Shown: piece by piece, positions 16,545 to 25,206 of the stretch | How positions within the stretch are numbered: the stretch's first letter is position 1 | Layout of the letters: every line of letters starts with the position of its first letter | Source: Bog-473 sp963755495 | GTDB lineage: Bacteria; Actinomycetota; Acidimicrobiia; Acidimicrobiales; RAAP-2 | NCBI GenBank assembly: GCA_963755495.1 | Contig: CAVWJS010000006.1 | Span: 310,001 to 374,000 of the forward strand | Length of the DNA: 64,000 nt | Reading direction: 5' to 3' | Position numbers and translations under genes: made by a program | The notes under the pieces: generated by a model | Database searches by the model: none | The model's input: the letters and a program-made list of their open reading frames with translations, nothing else | What the model was told of the DNA's origin: nothing

Positions 16545-16684
16545 CGGACCCCTCGATTCTGCTCGACTCCGAATGTAGCCAACAGCTGGTGAACGAGGAT
16601 AACGCCAAATGCACGCGCCCATACACCGAGGAGTCGGGGTCAGTCGGCTTGATGCCAATGGACGCGTCGCAGACGGAGCTGCCT

Positions 16685-19096
16685 TCACTCCGTTCGCAAG
16701 AGCTGTCCCACCGACCGTTTGCGCGCTGAGCTCACAGCCGGGATCACGGCCAGCGCATTCGCTACCACGAGCACCGCGATGGCCAAGACGGCGATCGTCA
16801 AAGCGGGAACGGCGCCGACGGGGACAACTCCGAGGTTCGTGGCAAAGGCATTCCAGACCGCCCGTCCGATCACGATGCCGAGAGGGATACCGATGATGAT
16901 GCCCACCAGGGCAACCGTCGTCGCCTGCCAGAGAACGGTCTCGCCGACCTGCGCCTTCACGAAGCCGAGGGCCTTGAGCAGCCCGATCTCCCGGCGACGC
17001 CGGACGACGCTGACTACAAGCAGATGGAGGAGAGTTGCCACGCCGAATACCGCCAGCACAAATCCGAGGATGAGCGGGAAGTTCACCGCCTGCCCGAAAT
17101 TGACCAACGAGGTGGGGATGGTCGGCCGGGTGGCATTGTCCCGGGCGACGTAGCGGGCAATATCGGCTTGGCCCTTCGGACCAGAAGTCGCCTTCGCCAA
17201 GACGACGAAATTTTGATTAGCCGCGAATGATTGTCGGCACGCGTTCTCTTCACGTCCGGGCGGACATACTGCATTCAGGTAGCCGGCCATCGTGAAGGCC
17301 GAGCCGGCACCGAGTCCTCCACCACCTGCGTCGCTCGGAAACGAGGCTGTCCCCACGACGCGAAACGGAACGCCACGGGATCCGCCCGTCGGCAGTTGCA
17401 CGGTCACATTGAGAACCGACCCCACTTGAGCGCCGACCTGGTGCAAGGTCGTGACTCCAAGCGCAATCTCGTGGTCATCAGTGGGAAGCCGACCGTCGAC
17501 CGACGACAGAAGCATTGGTCCTTCTACGGCCTTCCCGGCAATGGCGAGGACGTCATGCCCCTTGATCGACACCTCATCGCTGGCCGCCAGCATGATCGCG
17601 GTGATGGAGTGGTCGCGCTCCAGGCTCGATACCCAAGAGGTGGGATTGCCCGGCCCCCCGTTCGAGGACGAGAACGACAACTGGTAGTCGCTGCCATAGA
17701 GCGCGGGAGTAGTTGTGAGGTGCGTCAAGCTGTCGGCGAATACCACTGTGGCGCAAAGAGCCATGACCGCAAACGCTGATCCGAACAGTGCGGTGCCTAC
17801 CGGGAGCGAGGCGCCGCCGTGTCCTCGTTCCAAGGCGCGACGGACTCCTATCACCGCGCTCGGCCGCGCGCCCAGGGCGACCACCTTGGACACAATGATG
17901 GACGGGTGTCCCTCCAATTCCCGGCCGCCGACGCGCATACGCGAGGCGCCGACGGTCGGCCAGATCCCCAGCAGCAGAACCACAACAACCGTTCCCAGCG
18001 CTCCCAAGAGGAGAACCAGCGGATCGAAGGCAAGACCGGTCGAAGGTTCGGCGAGGCGCGCCTCGCCGACCGGTGTCAGGGGGGACAGAACAAAGGCGAC
18101 GATGATGGCGCCGGCCGCGCCGACGAGCGCCACCATCAGATTCCGCGCCGTGCCGAGCACCGTGAGCTGACGCCTGGCGAAGCCCAAGGCGATTAAGGAG
18201 GGGTACCCCTCGCTCTCAACGACACTCTGCCGACTGAGCGCCTGGCCGATGACGGCAACGCCGGCCAGTGCGGCCAGCACGGCCAGCACCCACCAGCCCA
18301 CGGCCTGGGGATGGATCGATGCCTCTACCGCAGCAGCTGCACTGGCCTGATCAGAGACATAGACGAGGTGAAGAGAGCCTGCGTCCGCGGCGAACCGGAG
18401 GCGGTTGGACGTCCCGTGACGAAGCCGTACCAGATAGACGGAGGCCAGCACGGTTCGCTGATTGATGGCACGTGCAAATGCAGGCGTTGTGAAGAGGTCA
18501 TATTCGGGAGTTGTCCCAGATGGAAACTCCATCTCGGCTGCACCGATTCCCACCACATGCAGGGCAACCGTCGGTCCCGACGGCGCCAAGTTGGCACCGC
18601 TTTCCAGTGCCGACAACTGTGACGACCCGTAAAGTGGCGCATGGATGACTGAACCGATGTGCACGCCGTAGTCCTGTTGGAGAGTGAAGGAGGCCAGCAC
18701 GTCGTACGGTGACGATTCGGCAGGCATCTGACCGGAGACCAACTTCACCACCCGCCTCAATGCCGTGGGAGACAGTTCATTGATGTAGAAGTTCGACGGG
18801 TTGATGGCATGGGTGGTACAGGCACACGTCGGTTGTCCAATCGCGGGATTGCCGATCGCCGTGACAGAAGAAACGCCGGGCAGCTTGCTCAGCCCAGGAA
18901 CGGGTTTCTGATTGAAGATATAGACGTCATACCCATGAGAAGCGACGAAGCGTGGAAACGCGGTAGCCGTTCGGCGCCCGGCGGCAGCGGCAGCCAGAAC
19001 CAATCCGCCAACCACGGCAATTAAGACGACCAGGATCAGCCAGGAGCGCCAACGGCGCCGAAGCTCGGCACCGAACACCAACCAGACTGCGCCCAC
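16685..19096 (-). CDS. FtsX-like ABC transporter permease
   Basis: An 803-residue membrane protein of the MacB/FtsX permease type. It has one N-terminal membrane helix (LILVVLIAVVGGLVLAAAAAG) and a large extracellular segment, then three helices around residues 270-380. A second extracellular segment follows, then a C-terminal FtsX domain with helices around LILGFVLAVFGVATLLHLL, ATTVALVGIIIGIPLG and ALTIAVLAIAVLVVANAL. The RRRREIGLLKALGF loop is the usual coupling motif. Such proteins need an ATPase partner (LolD/MacB-like), but none is encoded next to it here. Substrate unknown; lipid, lipoprotein or peptide export are family roles. Confidence 0.88.
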   Translation of the reverse strand: MGAVWLVFGAELRRRWRSWLILVVLIAVVGGLVLAAAAAGRRTATAFPRFVASHGYDVYIFNQKPVPGLSKLPGVSSVTAIGNPAIGQPTCACTTHAINPSNFYINELSPTALRRVVKLVSGQMPAESSPYDVLASFTLQQDYGVHIGSVIHAPLYGSSQLSALESGANLAPSGPTVALHVVGIGAAEMEFPSGTTPEYDLFTTPAFARAINQRTVLASVYLVRLRHGTSNRLRFAADAGSLHLVYVSDQASAAAAVEASIHPQAVGWWVLAVLAALAGVAVIGQALSRQSVVESEGYPSLIALGFARRQLTVLGTARNLMVALVGAAGAIIVAFVLSPLTPVGEARLAEPSTGLAFDPLVLLLGALGTVVVVLLLGIWPTVGASRMRVGGRELEGHPSIIVSKVVALGARPSAVIGVRRALERGHGGASLPVGTALFGSAFAVMALCATVVFADSLTHLTTTPALYGSDYQLSFSSSNGGPGNPTSWVSSLERDHSITAIMLAASDEVSIKGHDVLAIAGKAVEGPMLLSSVDGRLPTDDHEIALGVTTLHQVGAQVGSVLNVTVQLPTGGSRGVPFRVVGTASFPSDAGGGGLGAGSAFTMAGYLNAVCPPGREENACRQSFAANQNFVVLAKATSGPKGQADIARYVARDNATRPTIPTSLVNFGQAVNFPLILGFVLAVFGVATLLHLLVVSVVRRRREIGLLKALGFVKAQVGETVLWQATTVALVGIIIGIPLGIVIGRAVWNAFATNLGVVPVGAVPALTIAVLAIAVLVVANALAVIPAVSSARKRSVGQLLRTE

Positions 19097-19228
19097 GATG
19101 ACCTCCTGGTCCGATTGTGATTCATCGAGCCCCTCGCACCAAGGTGGTCGCCGCTCTTAAGGGAATAGTGGTCGCAACACCCTTCGAAACGTGTGTAACC
19201 ACTTCTCTCTCCAAGGGCAGATTCAGAG

Positions 19229-19498
19229 CTAGAGCGTTGGGACTGGTCGCTCCGAGCGCCTGAGCATCGAATGGACCAGGACGGTCACTGCCAACACGAT
19301 GAGTAGGACGCAACCGACCAAGAAGAAGACCCACGCCACATTGGACACGATGTTGCGAGCCCCATGTTGATGGCCTGCTCCGTACGCGATATTTGCGACG
19401 AAGAACAGCACTACGTCAGTGACAGCCAGAATGATCAAGTTCCGAGCCCGGACCACCTGGTCAAACCTGCTGATCGACGATTCGTTACGCATGGTCAA
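19229..19498 (-). CDS. Small membrane protein, hypothetical
   Basis: An 89-residue protein with two predicted membrane helices, LIILAVTDVVLFFVANIAYGA (about 19-39) and VAWVFFLVGCVLLIVLAVTVLV (about 53-74). It has a short polar N-terminus and a basic C-terminal tail (SMLRRSERPVPTL). A second ATG two codons downstream is an alternative start. It lies 132 bases upstream of the permease on the same strand and may be co-transcribed. No family is recognised. Confidence 0.6.
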   Translation of the reverse strand: MTMRNESSISRFDQVVRARNLIILAVTDVVLFFVANIAYGAGHQHGARNIVSNVAWVFFLVGCVLLIVLAVTVLVHSMLRRSERPVPTL

Positions 19499-20201
19499 CT
19501 CCTACGTTCGCTCTCGGGTCGAGCGTATGACTGGCGCCGTCGGCCCTCAAGGGTGGTACCCGTCGATCGTCGATCGTGCTACCACCACTATCGAATTAGG
19601 TGCCCGATGTCTGAGATCAAACGGCAGGAGAGCAAGGTCGGCTCGTGGCGGGGATGTGCTTGACGCTACTGCTCGACGCGTGGAGGTCACCCTTGACCTG
19701 AAGCAATGGAAGCTCCATTTTTTGAACATTGTGTTTCCCATGGCCCTGTGACCAGCGCCTTCGCGAAGCAGCAGTTCAAAGGGGGTTCCTTTCCGCAATG
19801 GGGAGGGAGATACTGAAGAGAGGGTGGTAATGGAAGACTCCGCCGTTACCCTTAGTGGAAAGGAGCTGCCGATGACGTCGACAAGCTCGACCGAGGAAGG
19901 CAATCCACCGGACTGAACCCGCGTCACCGACGTTGATGTCGGTGGCGCTTCAGCGCAACCCGCATGGACAAGAGCCCGGCGGAAATGGTCGCGCTTGAGC
20001 CGGTGAGTTTTGCGGTCGGCCGACAAGGCGACCCTCGCACATGACGCTGCAGGCAGGTTTCGTGTCAGGTTGCGCGCAAAGGCACATTGAGAACAGACGA
20101 GTGCGGGACCGGCTTGAGAGCCGGTCCCGTGCGCGTGCGGCCCAAAACCCGCGCCAGTAAGTCCGAAGCCTCTGTTTCGTGGCAGTGTGGAGGTCGTGAC
20201 G
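19499..20201. other. 703-bp intergenic region without a convincing gene
   Basis: Open frames here lack family resemblance and have poor codon bias. The region holds a perfect inverted repeat, AGGTCA-CCCT-TGACCT at 19684-19699, and a strong hairpin at 20105-20128. The inverted repeat could be an operator for the divergent small membrane protein or a distant gene, but nothing shows this directly. Confidence 0.5.
20105..20128. terminator. Strong hairpin, possible terminator
   Basis: Ten-base perfect stem GGGACCGGCT / AGCCGGTCCC with a four-base TGAG loop. No T-run follows on either strand, so it is either a GC-rich actinobacterial-type terminator or another RNA structure. It lies 73 bases before the LON-domain gene. 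Confidence 0.45.
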
Positions 20202-20850
20202 ATGGACGCCACACCACCTGAGGACGGGGATTTGCGGCGCCTGGGAATGTTCCCGCTCTCCGCCGTGCTCTATCCGCACGCGCAGATCTCCCTGCACGTC
20301 TTCGAGCCCCGATACCGGACCCTCATCGCGCGATTGCCTGGCCGGTGATTCGCAGTTTGGCGTCGTGCTCATCGAGCGAGGGGCCGAGGTCGGCGGGGGC
20401 GATCAACGGATGGCGGTTGGTACGCTCGCCGTCATCACCAAGGCGGTTGCTCTGCCGGATGGAAGGTGGCTGTTGCTCGTGCAGGGTGATGCCCGCATTC
20501 GTGTCGGTCGGTGGCTTGCCGATGAGCCTTACCCTCTGGCGATGATACAGGAGTGGCCGGCCCGTGAGGATGCGGTGGCGACGCCGGTGTTGCGCCGCGC
20601 CGAGCAGAGCGTCCGGCGCACGCGTGGGCTCCTCTCGGAGTCAGGGGCTTCCTCTGCGTTGTCCGCCGAAACCCAATTCGCCGATGACCCTGAAGTCGCG
20701 TCGTGGCAGTTATGCGCCGAAGCGCCACTGAACATGATGGACGCACAACGTGTGCTCTGTACGGCGAGCACGCTCGAGCGGTTGGAACTGCTCATCGAAT
20801 TAACCGAGGCCATGGAACACGATCTGCACCGCATGCTCGCCTCGGGGTGA
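20202..20850 (+). pseudogene. LON peptidase substrate-binding domain protein, one frameshift
   Basis: A stand-alone Lon N-terminal (PF02190) domain protein of about 215 residues without the protease part. The first frame, from ATG 20202 with GGAGG upstream, reads LRRLGMFPLSAVLYPHAQISLHVFEPRYRTLIA, the domain start. It is then interrupted by TGA 20346-20348. The correct continuation DCLAGDSQFGVVLIERGAEVGGGD and the rest (VQGDARIRVGRW) lie one base later. Removing one base of the GCGC near 20330 restores a single frame. Function of such proteins is unknown, though substrate recognition is suspected. A sequencing indel is likely. Confidence 0.85.
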
Positions 20851-20883
20851 CGAGTCGTCGCTGCACTTATCATTTTCGACCGG

Positions 20884-21750
20884 TCAGTCGCGCAAGCCCA
20901 CCAGAGCAGCGGCGAGAAAGAGGGTCGGCGCCTCGACCATCGGATAATGGCCCACGCCGTCCAGCCGCACCACGGTAGCGTCGGGCCGCACTGCGAGAAG
21001 GGTGTCGACCATGGTCGGAACGGCAATCGGGTCGTCCATACCCCACACAATGTGCAACGGTGAGGGGTCGGATTCGATGGCCCCGGTGAATCGAGACTCG
21101 TTCTCTCGACGCTCCTCGATGTAGCGGATGAGACGCGTGAGGAGCAGCTGGCCGTCGTCTCGCGTGATCTGCTCGACCGTAGCTGGCACATGATCGACCA
21201 CCGAACCCTCGTGCGAAAGCGAGGACATTGGGCTGTAGGTCTCTCGCAAGCTTCGCGCCAGTGAGGCAGCCGTCACCGGAGCGTCAGGTGACAACTTCTC
21301 GTCGGGCAGGCTGAGGAGCATCTGTTGGCCACTGGTCAGATGCGCCTGGGCTATGTAGATGCTTCCGTTCGTGATGACGCGCCGAGTTACTTCGACCGCC
21401 CATGTTCCCTCGGCGCGCCGGGCCAGCAATTCACCTCCGACCGTGTTGCCGACGTCATGGGTGAGGAGCGCCAACCGACTGAGCTCGAGCTCACGCACCA
21501 GCGCCATGGCCACATCGGCCTGCAGGGCTAGCGTGTAGTGCAAATCGGGCTTGGCTGACAATCCGTAGCCGAGTCCATCGAAGAGGATGACCCTACGGCC
21601 GGCGCGCAAGGGGTCGAGGACAGCGGCGTAGTCGAACGACGAAGTGGGAAATCCGTGCAGGATCAGCAGCGGTTCGTGCACTTGCGGCCCGATCGATGGC
21701 GCGTCGATGGTGAACACTCGGTGGCCGCAAAGCTCCCGGTGACGCCCCAA
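20884..21750 (-). CDS. Alpha/beta hydrolase with an Asp nucleophile (haloalkane dehalogenase/epoxide hydrolase-like)
   Basis: A 288-residue alpha/beta hydrolase. LLILHGFPTSSFDY provides the oxyanion HG motif, LLTHDVGNTVGGELL places Asp rather than Ser at the nucleophile elbow, and DGVGHYPMVEAP carries the catalytic His. An Asp nucleophile is typical of haloalkane dehalogenases and epoxide hydrolases, so one of these activities is more likely than an esterase. The frame starts at TTG 21750; upstream in-frame sequence passes into a 35-bp tandem repeat, so the true N-terminus is uncertain. The gene lies downstream of glycerate kinase on the same strand but is separated by that repeat. Confidence 0.85.
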   Translation of the reverse strand: MGRHRELCGHRVFTIDAPSIGPQVHEPLLILHGFPTSSFDYAAVLDPLRAGRRVILFDGLGYGLSAKPDLHYTLALQADVAMALVRELELSRLALLTHDVGNTVGGELLARRAEGTWAVEVTRRVITNGSIYIAQAHLTSGQQMLLSLPDEKLSPDAPVTAASLARSLRETYSPMSSLSHEGSVVDHVPATVEQITRDDGQLLLTRLIRYIEERRENESRFTGAIESDPSPLHIVWGMDDPIAVPTMVDTLLAVRPDATVVRLDGVGHYPMVEAPTLFLAAALVGLRD

Positions 21751-21760
21751 CGCTTCCCAG

Positions 21761-21842
21761 CCCGCCGTCGTGATGATGCTGCGAAAGTTAGCTCTCCCGC
21801 CGTCGTGATGATGCTGCGAAAGTTAGCTCTCCCGCCGTCGCC
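21761..21842. repeat. 35-bp tandem repeat, about 2.3 copies
   Basis: A 35-base unit beginning cccgccgtcgtgatgatg and containing ctgcgaaagttagctct is repeated exactly at 21761-21795 and 21796-21830, and a third partial unit starts at 21831. It fills the gap between the glycerate kinase stop and the hydrolase start (both minus strand) and could alter the hydrolase leader if its copy number changes. Confidence 0.85.
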
Positions 21843-21850
21843 TTGCTCGC

Positions 21851-22873
21851 CTACGAGCCAAAGCGGGACAGCGCGTCGCGGGTGACGTCGGCGATCAGCT
21901 CGCAGGTCTGGTGGCGGGAGCGGACTTCACCGAAACGTGCCGTCAGGTCGACGATCTCGAACCCGGCCCGAGATGGGTGAAGGAGCTCCCTGTCGGCCGC
22001 CCCCACGATGCACAGCACCGGACAGTGACCTGCCGCCAACATCAGCACTCCGCCCGGCACCTTTCCCGCGAAGGATGGAGGATCGAGATGTCCCTCGCCG
22101 GTAACCACCAGGTCGGCCCGCGCGATGCGTTCGGCCAGACCGGTCATGCCGGCGACCAGATCGAAGCCAGGCACGATGCGGGCGCCCAGCGCCACAAGGC
22201 CCCCGGCCAGTCCTCCCGCGGCACCGGCGCCGTCCATGGTGTCGACCTCGACGCCGAAGTCGCGCCGGTAACGGTCGGCCAAGGAGCAGAGGCGGTCCGT
22301 GAGCAATGCGATCTGCGCGGCCGAGGCACCCTTTTGCGGGCCGAAGATGGTGGCGGCGTTGAGGAATGCCGTCGTCACATCGCACGCCACTTCCAGGTCG
22401 ATGCCGGCGAGCGCCGCGGGGGAGCCGACGACCTCTACGGCGCCCCAACCACCATCGGTGGTGGCCGAGCCCCCGCAACCGATCACGATCCGCGTGGCGC
22501 CGGCATCGCGGGCACTGAGAAGGAGATGGCCCACACCCGATGTATCGGCGTGGACCGGGTCGTCACCTGCGGGGTGGGGGAGCAGTGCCCGGCCCGAGGC
22601 TCGGGACATCTCGATCACCGCAGTCGGCCCCCGCTCCTCGGTAGCGGGCAGCAGGCGCCATTCGGCGTCGACTGCATTGCCAAGAGGGCCGGGCACCGTA
22701 GTGATCCGGGGCGTACCTCCAATGACATCGAGGAGTCCCTCGCCGCCGTCGGACATGGGGACCTCGTCGGCCGTCCAGCCAGCCCTTCGGGCTGCTCCCG
22801 CGATCGCTGTCGCCACCTCGGCTGCGGTCGCCGTTCCCCGGAACTTGTCAGGGGCGGCGACCAAGTGGGGCAT
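21851..22873 (-). CDS. Glycerate 2-kinase (GlxK/GarK family)
   Basis: A 340-residue kinase that phosphorylates D-glycerate. MPHLVAAPDKFRGTATAAEVATAIAGAARRAG is the standard start, VPMSDGGEGLLDV and GCGGSATTDGGWGAV are signature loops, FGPQKGASAAQI is the strongest family motif, and VVTGEGHLDPPSFAGKVPGGV closes the active site. The second ATG (22871-22873) gives the usual N-terminus; an ATG one codon earlier is possible. It would feed glyoxylate- or glycerate-derived carbon into glycolysis. The gene at 23030 diverges from it across about 150 bases. Confidence 0.95.
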   Translation of the reverse strand: MPHLVAAPDKFRGTATAAEVATAIAGAARRAGWTADEVPMSDGGEGLLDVIGGTPRITTVPGPLGNAVDAEWRLLPATEERGPTAVIEMSRASGRALLPHPAGDDPVHADTSGVGHLLLSARDAGATRIVIGCGGSATTDGGWGAVEVVGSPAALAGIDLEVACDVTTAFLNAATIFGPQKGASAAQIALLTDRLCSLADRYRRDFGVEVDTMDGAGAAGGLAGGLVALGARIVPGFDLVAGMTGLAERIARADLVVTGEGHLDPPSFAGKVPGGVLMLAAGHCPVLCIVGAADRELLHPSRAGFEIVDLTARFGEVRSRHQTCELIADVTRDALSRFGS

Positions 22874-23029
22874 CACGGTCGAAGCTATCCGTTACCGCTC
22901 GCAGGTTGTCGCCACAGCGGGTCGTGGCTCGCGGGTGGGAGCCAACGGATGCGTGACACGTCAGCCGCCACAAAGCAGCGGGCGCCGAAAGGTCGCGGTT
23001 GGACGATCGATGAAGGTACGTTGAGGGCC

Positions 23030-23959
23030 ATGCCAACGGTGAAGGGCGCGCTGCGCCGCGTGCGCGGCGCCCCTCTGCCGTTTCCCGGTGGTCGGGGCTG
23101 GCGGGGGCTGTCTACCCTGTCGGCCCAGCAGGTGCTCGAGGTGATTTACGAGCTGATGTTGGGACGAGAGCCCGATCCGACCGGCACCACCAGTTACCTT
23201 TCGGGCCTCCAGAGCGGGTCGCTGAGCCCCCAGGAGGTGGCCCAGTGGGCAGTCGCCTCGGGAGAGTGGTGGTCCGTGACGCCCTTCCCCGGCCTCGGGC
23301 AGTCCCTCCATCTCAGCCGCATGATGTTCGTTCGATCCCTCCCGGCGGCCAAGCGGATACTTGACCTGGGGGGCACCGCCCTCGGCAATGCCACCGGGGC
23401 ACTCGTGCTAATGGGCTATCCCTATCTCTTCGATGACCTGGTCGTGATCGACCTCCCCTCAGAAGAGCGCAACGAGCTCTACCAGGAGGACACGGCGCAT
23501 GCGGTGACCCAGACCAAGCTCGGCCCGGTGCGCTATCGCTATCACTCCATGGTCGATCTCTCCGACTACGCCGACGGGTCGGTGGACCTCGTGTACAGCG
23601 GGCAGAGCATTGAACACGTCCCGGTCGACGTCGCCGACGTGGTGCTCGCGGAAGTGCGACGGGTGCTCCGGCCCGGGGGGTATCTCGCCCTGGACACCCC
23701 GAATGCGCGTGTGACCCGGCTCCAACAGTCAGCCTTCATCGACCCCGATCACGAGCATGAGTACACCCATGCCGAGCTGCGCTCGAAGTTGGTGGGCGCC
23801 GGGTTCGAGATCTTGGAGGCCAAGGGCCTCAACTACGCCGGCCCGAGCCTGGCGGCAGGCCATTTCGACGTGGACGCCATATCGACGGCGCGGGGCTTGT
23901 TCAGCGAAATCGAGGATTGCTACCTCCTGGCGTATGTGTGCCAGGTGCCAGCGAGGTAG
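23030..23959 (+). CDS. DUF4214 domain-SAM methyltransferase fusion
   Basis: A 309-residue protein. The N-terminal part (VLEVIYELMLGREPDPTGTTSYLSGLQSGSLSPQEVAQWAVASGE) is one DUF4214 repeat, a domain usually found in secreted or S-layer-like proteins and in glycan-modifying fusions. From about residue 100 a class I methyltransferase follows: AKRILDLGGTALGNATGAL (SAM motif I), VVIDLPSEERNELY, ADGSVDLVYSGQSIEHVP and EVRRVLRPGGYLALDTPN. Start is ATG 23030. The domain mix suggests methylation of a surface glycan, in line with the polysaccharide locus starting at 25.2 kb, but this is inference. The same DUF4214 unit recurs four times in the protein at 57131-59053. Confidence 0.85.
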   Translation: MPTVKGALRRVRGAPLPFPGGRGWRGLSTLSAQQVLEVIYELMLGREPDPTGTTSYLSGLQSGSLSPQEVAQWAVASGEWWSVTPFPGLGQSLHLSRMMFVRSLPAAKRILDLGGTALGNATGALVLMGYPYLFDDLVVIDLPSEERNELYQEDTAHAVTQTKLGPVRYRYHSMVDLSDYADGSVDLVYSGQSIEHVPVDVADVVLAEVRRVLRPGGYLALDTPNARVTRLQQSAFIDPDHEHEYTHAELRSKLVGAGFEILEAKGLNYAGPSLAAGHFDVDAISTARGLFSEIEDCYLLAYVCQVPAR

Positions 23960-24415
23960 CGGGCGAGGGCGTGCAAGAGACGGTCCATTTCACCTTCGGC
24001 GACGCCAACTTTTTTCAGCTCCCTCCGCTGCCTCACCGCCGGAGCCGGAGCCGGAGCTGGTGCCGGAGCTGGGGCTGGTGCCGGAGCTAGAGCCGGCAAC
24101 CTCGGGACTTGTTTTCGGAAAACGGTACCGAACGGTTCGGTTGGGTTTTCCGCGCGAGAAGTGTGGGGACTCTCCGCCCAGGTTGCTCTCAGACGTGGAC
24201 CCGACGATGCCGAGGGTGGAACCGAGGCCGGGTCCGCCGTTGGTCGCGTGACCGAGGTGCGGCGGCTGAGGAGCCCTTGAACCGGAAGCGGGACGATCCT
24301 CGAAGCCATGGTCGAGCGCAGTAGCACCAGAGTCCATGAGCACCAGAGTCCATGAGCACCAGAGTCAATGAGCACGAGAGTCCGAGCACGAGAGTCCATG
24401 AGATGGGTTGAAAAT
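23960..24415. other. 456-bp intergenic region with simple repeats
   Basis: No convincing gene. A stretch near 24040-24100 is built from imperfect ccggagctggtg-type units and reads as low-complexity in every frame. A 16-bp tandem array at 24325-24402 precedes tRNA-Leu. Confidence 0.6.
24325..24402. repeat. 16-bp tandem repeat, five units
   Basis: Units of caccagagtccatgag: two identical copies (24325-24356), a third with one change, a shortened 14-base unit, and a fifth starting cacgagag. It ends 14 bases before the 3' end of tRNA-Leu on the opposite strand. Function unknown. Confidence 0.85.
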
Positions 24416-24501
24416 TGGTGCGGGCGAGAGGACTCGAACCTCCACCCCCAGTGGGGACCGGGACCTAAACCCGGCGCGTCTGCCTATTCCGCCACGCCCG
24501 C
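24416..24501 (-). tRNA. tRNA-Leu (anticodon TAG)
   Basis: Read on the minus strand, the acceptor stem GCGGGCG pairs with CGCCCGC, followed by discriminator A and an encoded CCA (24416-24418). The anticodon loop TTTAGGT between CCGGG and CCCGG gives TAG. A long variable arm (about TCCCCACTGGGGG) and the GGTTCGAGTCC T-loop fit a class II leucine tRNA. It diverges from clpP. Confidence 0.95.
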
Positions 24502-24592
24502 AGCCACCCGTTGCGTCTACCGAACCGCGGGTGGACAGGGAGTCTACGGCTATGTGCCCATGTGTGCCGTTCTTGGCCACTAGCCTCATGCC

Positions 24593-25204
24593 ATGCCTCC
24601 TGTACTTACTGTTCCTACGATCGTTGCTGCTGGCGGGGGACCCGATCCCACGTCGGACATCTACCAGCGGCTCCTCAAAGAGCGCATCGTCTTCATCGGT
24701 AGCGCCATTGACCAGGTCACGGCCAACTCTGTCTGCGCCCAACTCATCCTCTTGGAGTCAGAGGATGCCGAGAAGGACATCTCGGTCTACATCAACTCCC
24801 CTGGCGGCTCGGTGACCGATGGCTTGGCCATCTACGACACCATGCAGTTCGTCCAACCCGACGTGTCGACCATCTGCGTCGGCCTCGCCGCCAGCATGGG
24901 CCAGTTCCTTCTTTGTGCCGGAGCGCCCGGCAAGCGATTCGCCCTGCCTCACTCGCGCATCCTCATGCACCAGCCTTCAGGGGCCATGCAGGGGCAGGCC
25001 GCTGACATCGCCATCCAGGCCGAGCAGATCATCTATCTGAAGAGGATGATGGCCGAGCGCATCGCCTTCCACACCGGGCAGCCGCTCGAGCGCATTGAGC
25101 TGGACTCGGACCGCGACCGCTGGTTCACCGCCGAAGAGGCGCGTGAGTACGGATTCATCGACCAGGTCATTGAGCGTTCCGTGGCCGCGGCAGGGATCGT
25201 TTAG
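24593..25204 (+). CDS. clpP: ATP-dependent Clp protease proteolytic subunit
   Basis: The 203-residue serine peptidase core of the Clp protease. Features in order: DIYQRLLKERIVFIG, DISVYINSPGGSVTDGLAIYDTMQ (substrate-binding strand), VGLAASMGQFLLCAG with the catalytic Ser, RILMHQPSGAMQGQAADI with the catalytic His, and DRWFTAEEAREYGFID with the catalytic Asp. The usual actinobacterial neighbours tig and clpX are absent; a polysaccharide exporter begins two bases after its stop. It is therefore probably a lone or second clpP copy. Confidence 0.96.
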   Translation: MPPVLTVPTIVAAGGGPDPTSDIYQRLLKERIVFIGSAIDQVTANSVCAQLILLESEDAEKDISVYINSPGGSVTDGLAIYDTMQFVQPDVSTICVGLAASMGQFLLCAGAPGKRFALPHSRILMHQPSGAMQGQAADIAIQAEQIIYLKRMMAERIAFHTGQPLERIELDSDRDRWFTAEEAREYGFIDQVIERSVAAAGIV

Positions 25205-25206
25205 AC

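Noticed and set aside
19547..20212. 221-residue minus-strand frame in the gap after the small membrane protein
   Set aside because: Ser/Arg-rich, no recognisable domain, and it crosses the strong hairpin at 20105 and the LON-domain start.
21911..23029. Long N-terminal extension of the DUF4214-methyltransferase frame
   Set aside because: It runs antisense through glycerate kinase; homologous sequence begins at ATG 23030.
24325..24402. CRISPR-like array near tRNA-Leu
   Set aside because: Contiguous 16-bp units, no spacers.
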